From Tilletia caries (Eukaryota; Basidiomycota; Exobasidiomycetes; Tilletiales; Tilletiaceae), in the NCBI GenBank assembly GCA_032718865.1, contig JALUTQ010000020.1, positions 900,587 through 964,586 of the forward strand: 64,000 nucleotides of DNA, written 5' to 3'. Positions 12,070 to 21,166 of the stretch are shown one piece after another. Numbering within the stretch: the stretch's first letter is position 1; each line of letters begins with the position of its first letter. The position numbers and the translations under genes were made by a program. The notes under the pieces are model-generated. The model saw nothing but the letters and a program-made list of their open reading frames with translations. It was not told the origin of the DNA and ran no database searches.

Positions 12070-13812
12070 ATGGCTCCTACTCGCAAACAACTCAAAAATG
12101 GCGGCGCTGTCGGCACCTCCTCTTCCTCTGCTGGCGGCTCACCACACGCTCCTTATTCTACCACGACTGCTCGATCTGGACGAGCCTCGACGGCTGGGTC
12201 CACCTCCCAACCTCTCCCATTGACTTCAAGCCCATCCGCCTCTACTTCTGCTCCCACAGCTAAGACCACCACAGGCGGTACCAAACACGGCGGCCGAGTG
12301 ATAAAAGAGCGAGAAGTGCACAACGCAATCGAGCGCGATCGCCGTAACCAGCTCAACGACCGTTTCCTGGACCTCGCCGCCAAGCTACCGGCCACAGCCT
12401 CTGTCCGTCGACCGAGCAAGAACCTCGTCATCATGAAAAGCATCCAATTCGTCGATGAAGCCCTCTCGCACGAAACTCTGTATCGCCAGATGATCGACAG
12501 CCTCAGCAGGGAGAACGCGGCGATGCGGGCTGAGATCAACGATGCGAGAGCGGCTCAGTCGCGCGCTCCGCTTCTTCCGACCGGTTCGGGCGTACAGATG
12601 CCGGCGACCCTGGTGGATATCGGCCGCGCCAGCCATAACGGCAGCAGCCGTGGACCTCGTAATGGCGGGAAGCCGGCAGCGCGCCTGCGGGCGGACGATG
12701 ACGAGGAGGCGGACGGGGAGGAGGATGAGGAGGATGACAATCATGACCAGGATGAGGAGGAAGGCGACGATGAAGCGGAGGAGGAGGAGCCACAAGGCAG
12801 TGGCCAAGATGACGGGTCTCAGTCCCAATTTCTTCACCCTGCGCAGTTCGTCAGCGGTGGTGTGGGCGTGCACCACGGCTTCACTCCTGCTGCCAGTACT
12901 TCTACAGGTGGAGGATCATCGTCGGAGCAGATGCAGCTGTTCCGGTTTGATCTGCCGCAGCACGGATCCGCCTCGGACTCGTTCGACAGCACGCCTTCGC
13001 TGTTCAGTAGTCCCTTTGTGGGCTCGACTGCTGTGGCTCATGCGCAGTACGTCTACCCTATTGATGGACAGTTGCAGCGGCAGCACCAGCATCACTCTTT
13101 CCCGCAGTACGGACTGCTGCCTGTTGCTGCCGGATCCAACGAGCAACAACAGCACCTCCAACAGCAGTACCAACAGCAACAACAACAGCAGCACCACGCT
13201 CGTCATTCGCTCCCTGGAGGATGCTACGTGGAACAGGAGAGCCACCCGCCCTTTCGATCCCTCGGCCTGGATGGACAGGTCTCTCCTCTCGGCTGCGTCA
13301 GTGCCGGCGATACCGGTATGTCCACCACCGCCGCCGCCGCCTCCGTTTCCCCAGCAGCCGGAGATTGGCTTGCGCTGGCCGCCTCTCTGAACATGCCGAT
13401 GCATCTACCTCAACACGGGCCCGCACTCGCAGTCGCAGTGCCCGTCAAGGCGGAGTCGGTTTCGGATTCGAGCATGAGCCACAGTAGTGGGCACTCCCCC
13501 ACGCAGTCTTCGTGGGACGGAAGGAGGAGCAGCGCGGGGGGTGGATCTGCTGGTCATTTCAGCAGCGACAGCAGGAGCAGCAGTACCAGTACGAGTGGCA
13601 GCAGCAGCAGGACGAGCGTCAGCGATGGGTCCCGGGACAAGTTTTACACCGATATCTTTGGTCGGAAGTCTGAGCTTTGTGGACCCGCGGGCGCTGGGCA
13701 CGGCGGCTACGACCATAAGGATGGTGGTGAGCTGGCGCACTTTGACCCGGTTGCGTTCTTGGCGGCTATGGGCCCGCCTCCGCCTGGTCCTACTGCGGTT
13801 CCCTTCGTCTGA
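12070..13812 (+). CDS. bHLH-leucine-zipper transcription factor (Max-like basic region)
   Basis: Intronless 580-aa nuclear regulator. Residues ~77-160 form the bHLH domain: basic HNAIERDRRNQLND with the His-Glu-Arg triad typical of CACGTG E-box binders, a helix LDLAAKLP, a loop, and helix 2 KNLVIMKSIQFVDEAL running into a coiled coil (YRQMIDSLSRENAAMRAEI). An acidic stretch (about residues 215-245) and a Gln-rich segment (about 350-385) could act in activation. The rest is Ser/Gly-rich and probably disordered. The start is the first Met after the leader; no upstream in-frame extension looks coding. Target genes are unknown; DNA-site preference is inferred from the basic region. Confidence 0.88.
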   Translation: MAPTRKQLKNGGAVGTSSSSAGGSPHAPYSTTTARSGRASTAGSTSQPLPLTSSPSASTSAPTAKTTTGGTKHGGRVIKEREVHNAIERDRRNQLNDRFLDLAAKLPATASVRRPSKNLVIMKSIQFVDEALSHETLYRQMIDSLSRENAAMRAEINDARAAQSRAPLLPTGSGVQMPATLVDIGRASHNGSSRGPRNGGKPAARLRADDDEEADGEEDEEDDNHDQDEEEGDDEAEEEEPQGSGQDDGSQSQFLHPAQFVSGGVGVHHGFTPAASTSTGGGSSSEQMQLFRFDLPQHGSASDSFDSTPSLFSSPFVGSTAVAHAQYVYPIDGQLQRQHQHHSFPQYGLLPVAAGSNEQQQHLQQQYQQQQQQQHHARHSLPGGCYVEQESHPPFRSLGLDGQVSPLGCVSAGDTGMSTTAAAASVSPAAGDWLALAASLNMPMHLPQHGPALAVAVPVKAESVSDSSMSHSSGHSPTQSSWDGRRSSAGGGSAGHFSSDSRSSSTSTSGSSSRTSVSDGSRDKFYTDIFGRKSELCGPAGAGHGGYDHKDGGELAHFDPVAFLAAMGPPPPGPTAVPFV

Positions 13813-14723
13813 AAAGGCCGAATGCGTTTCTGCCTCCCGCCGGTGGCCTGCTGCTTCATGTATATTCTGCTCCGTTCACTTCGCACTTCCCCACCTTGCG
13901 TTGGCTGGGTGCCCAGTGCCCATTCCCGCTGTTCCTCTTCCTCCTCCTTCTCCCTTTTGTCTTCCTTCTTGACCACCACCACCCGCCAGCACCAATCAGA
14001 TATCAGATCAGACGTCGTCTGAAATGAAAATCAATTTTACACACTTCGCCTTCGACCTTGCTCACCGGCGGCTTCGGGCTTCTACAGACTACACTCACTC
14101 CCAAGCTTAACTTGGTTGTGGTTCTGTCCACAGCTTCTGCTTCTGAACCGCTTGGACCGCCGCTTTCCAAGACGTCAGAGAAGGGACCCGCCGGGAGCGA
14201 CGTCTTAAGTTGCATCATTCTGCAGTAGTTGCTCACAAATTATAAAGAGGTTCGGTAAGTAAGACCGATTCCATGCTCCCAAGTCCCAGCTTCCAATGAG
14301 TCCCAGTCAGTTCCTTTCCACATTCCACCACACCAAACTGATATTTTCTACATCATTTGATTTCTGTCCTTGTCTCTACCCATTTACTGTCAGCCTCACA
14401 GCCTCCCGCGACAGTTGACACGCGATACAGCGTTGGCGACACGGTCGGAGATGCGCTCGGGGCTCGGGCGCTGGGCCCAGGTCCCCAGGACAAGATCATT
14501 CGACGTCTTGGCTTATATTGGCACTGTGATTTGGGTTCCGCAGTCTTCTATACGCACGTCGCACATGCTCTTCGAACGTCTGTTATTTGATGACTGATTC
14601 CTTTCCTCCCACACTCCGTAGGGTATAAGGGACTGCTGAAACTTCCTGGTCCCCTTCTTGCCAGATCCCCTTCCCTTTTGGACAATCTCCAGTTCTTAAT
14701 CTTGCAGAAACAACCTTCCAAAG
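13813..14723. other. Spacer between bHLH gene and MFS gene
   Basis: Contains the presumed bHLH 3'UTR and the MFS promoter. No reading frame looks coding and no RNA gene was recognised. Confidence 0.4.
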
Positions 14724-17468
14724 ATGCCCTCATTCCCTCCGCCTGGTCTTCGGATCACGCCCATCAACAAGGAGGGCGAGCGCGACGAGACCGCCTCCGA
14801 CTCGCCTTCGCAATCCAACACCGACCTCGCCTTGCGGCGAGCGCTTTCTCCCGGTATCCTTCAAACCGCCTCAACACCGGCTAAGGCCACCTCGGAATCA
14901 AGTCTATTCGTCCCTACCTCCTTCGCCGTCCCTTCGCCCACTCCCGATTCGCCTGTAATCCCCAGTGACACAACAACAGCGACATTGGTTCAATCTCCTG
15001 ACCGCGTTGAGTCTCCTGCGATCAAGGCGTCGGAACATCAAGACTCGACGTCGGCTGCTGACAACCAAGGGCCGTCGCAAAGTTCCGTCTCATGGGCACC
15101 CATTCCCAACATCGGACGAGGCTCGGTACCGGTCTCGCACCCGTCCGGGTCCAGCAGAGAACGAAGTGTACATACTTCATCCTCCGCGCCTACGCTCCCT
15201 ATCGGAGACGACGACAGCCCGCTCGCAGGCAGCAGTCTGACCTCGACACCCAAGATGACAACATCGACCGCCAGTCTGTCCTACCCTGACAGCAACGACG
15301 GGGTCGCTCGCGATGATGAACTGGACGAGCCTGACTGGACGAATCGATCGCGGAGATCGAGTATTGCGACTGCTGTGGCGGACCTGCGGAAACAGCTCGG
15401 ATTGACGAGCGAGAAGCCTGCTCCTCCTCCCATCACCCCCGGTCGGACGCCGCTGGTGGAAGAGCTGGAAGAAGGAACGGACCCTCTTGATTGGAGCATG
15501 GCACGCAAAACGTGAGACTGTCGTCGTTCACATGCATGACATTCCAGACGGTTACTGATTCACCCCTCTTCATTCCTTCTCCGAATTCAAAAAGATGGGC
15601 CACGACGTGCTACTGCATCATGATCATGTCTACCACAGTGAGTGAGAAAAGTAGTACAGCGACCTGCAGATGAGGCTCGTGTCTTGAACGAGCTGCTGAC
15701 TTTACCTTTCCCTCAGTTTTCCTCCTCCTCATACGCAGCTGCCACCCCATATATTCAAACATACTTCGGCGTATCCCGCATCGTAGCACTCCTCGGCACC
15801 TCCCTCTACGTCCTCGGCTTCGCTGTCGGCCCTTTAATCTGGGCGCCAACCTCAGAAGTCATCGGTCGCAAACCAGTCTACCTCGGCAGTTTCATCGCTC
15901 TTACCGCCTTCGGACTCGGGGTCGCCTTTGCAGAGAACATCCAGACTCTGCTCATCTGTCGCTTCTTAAGTGGAGTCTGCGGTGCCTCGGCACTTAACAA
16001 CGTTGCAGCTTCTCTTGCGGACATGACTCGGGTCCGGAATCGAGGTCGATTTGTGAGTGATTACTCAAATCGAAAATCCTGCGCTTGCTCTTCGCTCATT
16101 CCCTCGTACACATTCTGATCTCTCCCCCGCTCTCCCACTCTTCACATTCCCAGAACACAGCGTACAGGCTGTTCTCATTCGGCGGACCAACACTAGGTCC
16201 CATCGTCGGGACGTTCGTCCTCCGCGTCGGCTTCCGGTGGAACCTCCGGCTCAATCCCATTCTCTCCTTCGTGGCCCTCCTCATGTACGGCCTGACCGTG
16301 CGGGAATCACACCGCCCAACCTTGCTCCGCCGTCAGCAGCGCGCCCGGGAACGAGCGCTTCAGAATAGCGATCAGTTGGGGAAGGAGGAGAGTGAGGTGG
16401 CGATGAAGCAGAGGGAGATGATGAGGCAGCCGTCCGGGCCGTCCCTGCTGCAGCGGTACAAGGCTGCGTCGACGATGCCTTGGAAGTTGCTGCGCGGTGA
16501 GTAGAGTAGTTCTGTCACTCTTTTGACGTTCCCTGCTAAATCTGTTTGGACCGGTTTCCATTCTTTCCTCGACAGAACCTCTTGTCATCATCGTCTGTGC
16601 CTACACCGCCCTACTCTACGGTCTCCTCTACGGTGTATTGGCCGCCTTCCCGCTCATTTGGCAGGAGATCCGCGGTAGGAACGAGGAGTACGCCAGTCTG
16701 GTCTACCTCGCCCTACTGGGCGGCTTTACCGGAGGCAACCTCATCGTGGGTGCCGTATCCCTCCCTGTCTGCAGGTCAAAAGAAATACTGACTGAATTCC
16801 TTCTCCGTTCGTCAGATTGGGTGCTGGTTCCAAGACCGCTCTTTCAAGAAGAAATACGACCGGGGCGAGTACGTGCCCGAGGCGCGTATCAGTCCCGCCA
16901 TCTGGGCCTCTTTCCTCGTCCCCGTCGGCTTGCTCATCTTCGGCTGGACGAGCCCGTACGATGAGCTCGTGGGCAACGTCGACGTCCATTTCGTCGTGCC
17001 TTGTTTGGCCCTTGTCGTTTTTACGGCGGGGATGTCTATCGTCTTGTGAGTTTGCCCGTCTTACTCTGGGTAAGCTAGAGGGTTGGAGAGTAAGAGGCTG
17101 ACTTTCTTGATTTCTTCGCCATGCCTCAGCAACAGCTGGCTGTCTTGTGAGTTTTCCATCTTTCATGATGGTGATGACTGAAGAAGGAAGGATCTGACCC
17201 GCGTCTCCTCCTCTTTTCCTTAGACCTATCCGATGCGTACTCGAACCAAGCAGCCTCAGCCATGGCAGCAGCGACATTCTCTCGCTCTCTACTCGGCGCG
17301 GCGTTCCCGCTCTTCATGCGCGAAATGCTGTTGGGGATGACGATCCAATGGACGTTCACCTTCTTTTCCATCATCTCGATCTTTCTCAGCATCGGTGGGA
17401 TCGTGTTCGTCAAGAAGGGAGGAGCGATCCGGGAGAAGAGTCAGTATGCCACTAAGGTCACTGTATAG
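14724..17468 (+). CDS. Major facilitator superfamily transporter, DHA1-like
   Basis: Predicted 723-aa membrane transporter, probably a drug/polyamine:proton antiporter. Exons: 14724-15511, 15595-15637, 15717-16052, 16154-16496, 16576-16745, 16816-17045, 17130-17146, 17224-17468; the sum is a whole number of codons. A Ser/Thr/Pro-rich cytosolic N-terminus of about 255 residues ends in DPLDWSMARKTW, the usual entry to helix 1. Helix blocks follow with WAPTSEVIGRKPVY (MFS motif A), CRFLSGVCGASALNN, GPIVGTFV, GGFTGGNLI and DAYSNQAASAMAAATF. Exon 7 is only 17 bases, but its join restores a family-like NSWLSYLSDAY. DHA1 membership is inferred from motif A and helix 4-5 sequences; substrate cannot be told. 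Confidence 0.86.
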
Positions 17469-17663
17469 AAACGGATCTACAATAGGATCATAGAAGTAAA
17501 GTACATATCATATAACCAAGCCCTCCTCACAACATACAGTCTAGAATCGTCCCAAGCATGTTTATATCATCTGTGTAATATATACCGCCATCATCTCAAG
17601 CAAACTCTGTTATGGTTCCCCTTTGTCGCAAGCATTCCATGTATGTGCACATGCATCCATTGC

Positions 17664-19764
17664 CTACGATTGCGGCTTGAGTCCCACAATCCTGATGGTG
17701 CCACCAGCTCCGGCACCTCTCGCGTTCCCCATAGCCAACATCGTCGGACCTCCCGTCGCTCCCGAGCCCGCCCCTGATCCCGAACCATCGCCACCCCCCA
17801 TTGCGAAGCTCCGCAAGGCCTCCGGGTTCTCCTCGCCGGCGTAGGCGAGGATGTGGGCCCGGCCCGGGTGGGACGCTGCTGGGTTGAAGGCGATCGATTT
17901 GATGGTGCCGAGTGGGTAGGGGAGACGGAGGAGGGAGGCGTGGGGTGCTGCTGTGCTGGCCTTTATGTCGCAGAAGAGAACCGAGGGAGAAAGGGGATAA
18001 AGAAAAGGGTTGTCAACAACACAAGTCCAGAGAAGGCGGTCCAATCTAGAGTCCCCCCCTTTCCTCTATGTCTCAAGAATATGAGATCGACGACACTTAC
18101 AACTTCAACCCATCCCTGATCGCCCCCGGCGGCCCACATCTCCCCATCGGCACTGAAGTCAACGGCATGCGCGGGCGACTCAAACTCGGTAAAAGAATGC
18201 GAGAGGGTATAGTCTGGCGGGAGGAAGGCGCGCGTTCGAAGCGATGCTGACGAAGAGGAGAATACATGGCCGTTGGTCTGGTGGTTGTCGTCCGTGCTGT
18301 TGTAGGGATGCCTGTCGTCGTCGTCGGAATCATCGTCATATCTCATGGATGCGAAGGCGGTGGCTGAGTATGGAGAGGCGGTGGTGAAGAGGTTCACGCA
18401 CGCGTCTGCGCCCGAGGAGAGGATGAATCTGTAGAAAGCAGGCTTTTTGTTCAGTGCATCCCATCAAATATCAAATTCTTCCACCTGATGCAAGGCTTAC
18501 CTTCCCAGCGGATCCAACTGCACATTGTGCGCGATATTGTGATGGGCCGCTATAGTATGTAATAGTGGCCAATCAAGCACGTCCCCCCCTTCTCTCCTCC
18601 TCGGCAGCTCTGCTGAACTATCTGACGACAAGGTGTTGAGGGATCGCGAGTCGAGGATCTTGATTTCGCCGTTTCCGCAGGTGAGGAAGAAGAGGTCGCC
18701 CGAGGCTGACCAGGTGAAGCGGTTTATCTGGTAGGGCGCGTCTTTGGAGATGTATCCGAGTTCTTTGCCTGTCCGGATGTCGAGCAGCGTTCTGCAGGCG
18801 GAAGCTCAACGATCAATCCATGCAGGCAGGCAGCTTGACGAAAGATGGGGTGTTAAAGCAGCACTCACACGTCGTCCATGCGGTCGCCGATTGCAATGTA
18901 GTTCCCTGACGGATGATACTTCATATTGAGATTTCGATTCCGAGTAGGGATACTGAGCACGTGTTTGCTGGCGGGTCGACTGCTGCCTTTGCCGTCAGCT
19001 GTCCCGCTACTCCCGGTGGTGCGTGTGTCCCATACTTTCACGGTGCGTTCGAAGCCGGTACTGGCGAGCAGGTCGACGCTGACGGGACTGAAGGCAACCT
19101 GTTCGATGTAGTCGGTGTGTCCGCGGAGTTCGAGCGTCGAGCGAGCATCGGTGGAGAACTCGGGCGTCCATATCCTGATGAGGCTGCGTTCTGCGGCCGC
19201 GGCTGCATTCGCTGCTGATGCGCTCGCGCTGAGAGCGGCCGTGGGCGGAGGCGCGGGTCCGTGTGGTGAGACGGTGGTATTCCCGCACGAAGCGAGTCTG
19301 CATCCGTCTGGACTCCAGCTGAGGGAGAGCACGCTGAACGCAGACGTGGTCGCATTCGCCGCTGCTGATATCGGCGCGCCTCCCCCGCCGCCGCCGCCTC
19401 CTCCTCCTCCTCCTCCTCCTCCTCCTCCTCCTCCTCCTCCTCCTCCTCCTCCTCCACCGCCGCCTGCTGATGCTGAGCCGTGGTTGCCGGCGGCTGCGCT
19501 GGGACCGAGGGCGGGTCGAAGGATGAGCGACCGTTCGCGCAAGGTGGTCGAGTTTGTGATGAAGGCGGGCAGCGTCAGTCCGCGTCGCGCAAATGTTTCG
19601 ATCGCAGCCTGTTTTGCGGCCAGGTCGATGCTGGGTGGAGCAGGCAGACCGGCATTGGAACCGGGTCCGCTGCTGCTGCTGCCACCACCACCGCCGCCAC
19701 CACCACTGCCGCCTCCACCACCGCCATGATGTCCGCCGCCGTGTGAGTGAATCCCGGATGCCAT
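17664..19764 (-). CDS. WD40 protein, THO complex subunit 3 (THOC3/TEX1-like)
   Basis: Predicted 603-aa WD40 propeller. Exons on the minus strand: 18869-19764, 18501-18791, 18101-18428, 17664-17960; frame is kept throughout. Blades show [75 protein letters not shown] and VQLDPLGRFILSSGADA. This order and the GD-plus-DDV and LTCGNGEI pieces match THOC3/TEX1, which works in the nucleus coupling transcription to mRNA export. The N-terminus carries a long Gly tract encoded by a CCT repeat, and Gly/Ser/Ala insertions lengthen the loops, so the protein is larger than typical ~350-aa homologues. The start chosen is the ATG at 19764; the frame upstream opens only with a TTG. Confidence 0.8.
19381..19468. 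repeat. (CCT/CCG)n microsatellite coding poly-Gly in THOC3-like gene
   Basis: An almost pure trinucleotide run, mostly CCT with CCG/CCA at the ends, inside exon 1 of the WD40 gene. On the coding strand it reads as uninterrupted Gly codons (about 28). Length probably varies between strains. Confidence 0.85.
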
Positions 19765-19852
19765 TTCTATCGAAAGCTTCCCAAAAGTCAACGTGGTTCA
19801 ACGTTCAACGAGTGCGACCACTGACGCGACGAGCTCACCACAGATGTATGGA

Positions 19853-20234
19853 ATATGGAACGCCGTTCCCTTCACCTTTTTCATTTGGGCTCGTCTATTG
19901 GCCGACCCGGGTCGGCACCCGACCCCTCTGAGTTACCCACTTTGACCGCCCCAGCAACGTACTTAATAATAATGCGGGCTCAAATTTCGCGTGGAGGTCA
20001 AAGACGTCTGTAAGCGTACTCATGCGAGATTTGAGGTCAATCGATGCAGAATTGATGTTGAAGTCAAGGGAGGAGCCGTTTTCTTTGGCTTAAAGAGACG
20101 AAAAGTGGAAGTCTTTGTGGTTTTCGAGCTCTGACTGCTCTAGTGCCGGGGTCGGCCCGTCGACCTAAACCGACCGGGGTCGGCCAATAGACCAATCCTT
20201 TTCATTTTCATTTCGGTTTCCATTTCCATCTTGA
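19853..20234 (-). repeat. 61-bp promoter block, copy 1 (interrupted by the 312-bp element)
   Basis: Upstream of the THOC3-like start. Removing the inserted element and one target copy leaves a 61-bp block (19853-19886 joined to 20208-20234). It matches the complement of 21092-21152 at 60 of 61 positions. It lies about 90 bases upstream of the ATG, in the same orientation relative to its gene as copy 2. Confidence 0.75.
19887..20198. mobile_element. 312-bp TIR element (MITE, Mutator-type 9-bp target duplication)
   Basis: The termini are inverted repeats agreeing at 25 of 29 positions around the core GTCTATTGGCCGACCC. The insertion is flanked by a perfect 9-base direct repeat TTTTCATTT (19878-19886 and 20199-20207). 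An uninterrupted relative of the insertion site exists on the other strand at 21092-21152 with a single TTTTCATTT, so the boundaries are well fixed. No coding frame. Length, TIR and 9-bp duplication fit a non-autonomous MULE derivative. It sits about 120-430 bases upstream of the THOC3-like ATG. Confidence 0.85.
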
Positions 20235-20764
20235 CATCGACCTTGTCACCACTCACCACCTCTCCCGTTCGTCTTCGTTCCCATCACCAAGGCACCAACA
20301 CGGCAACACCACACCCACCCGCCGCCTTCTTAGTTCTCCGCCGACTCTTCTGCTGCGCAAGTACATTGTTGCACTGGCTGACAATGTCAGACAAAACGCC
20401 GCCTCGTGAGTCTCCTCATCCATCTTCATCTTTCATTCATTCCAGAATCCAGAGTCCGGACTCCAGTCTCTCCCGTTGTTTCCAGAAAATTGTTGAAATG
20501 GCTTCATTGATTGGGTTGCAAGAGCACCCAGAGTGATGGCCTCCGCAGGCAATATTGACGACGTGTCCTCCATTGGGTAGATATACTATAGATTCTGAGT
20601 GGTACAAGTCTGAATTGCACAAGGGAAGAAGTCCGTCAGCTGTTTGTATGTACGCGGCACAGGTTTACTGCCATACATCGCGTGAGACGTACTGATGAGC
20701 GTGTAACGGACGACGGCGGCGCCCCGCGCCGCTGCTGAGAGTGGTCTGGCAAAAAACGACGGTG

Positions 20765-20925
20765 CTGGCAGCGGCAGCGGCAGCGGAAGCAGTGATGGCA
20801 GCAGCGGCAGCGGCAGCGGCAGCAGCAGCAGTGATGGCAGCAGCGGCAGCGGGAGCGGTGGTGTGGTGGCAGCAGCAGCGGTGGTGTGGTGGCAGCGGCA
20901 GCGGTGGTGATAGCAGCGGCAGCTG
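20765..20925. repeat. GCAGCGGCAGCG-type microsatellite
   Basis: Impure array of GCA/GCG triplets with two GCAGTGATG interruptions and two GGTGTGGTGGCAGC units. It lies in the intergenic space between the divergent THOC3-like and DUF6604 genes. The resulting poly-Ala/Ser/Thr frames look non-coding. Confidence 0.75.
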
Positions 20926-21091
20926 CAGTCTGCGAGAAGAAGATGGGATGGGAGGGGAAAGAAGAGGAGGAACGAGGAAGTATGTTAGCAGCTGCTGATC
21001 AGTGTCAGCATGCGGAAAGTCAGCCAATACCCACAGATGTGGACGAGTGACTGGTGTGCCGTGTGCGTGGAAGGTATCGTGGTGGTGAAGA

Positions 21092-21152
21092 TCAAAATGG
21101 AAATGGAAACCGAAATGAAAATGAAAAAGGTGAAGGGAACGGCGTTCCATAT
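21092..21152 (+). repeat. 61-bp promoter block, copy 2 (empty site)
   Basis: Just upstream of the DUF6604 gene start (21167). It is the inverted counterpart of the block split by the 312-bp element at 19887-20198 and retains a single TTTTCATTT (as its complement). As both copies lie close upstream of their genes in the same relative orientation, they may carry shared promoter elements. Confidence 0.75.
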
Positions 21153-21166
21153 GGCTGACCAATTGA

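Noticed and set aside
19007..19801. 264-codon Arg-rich frame on the minus strand
   Set aside because: Reads the Gly repeat of the WD40 gene in another frame; Arg/Trp-rich artefact.
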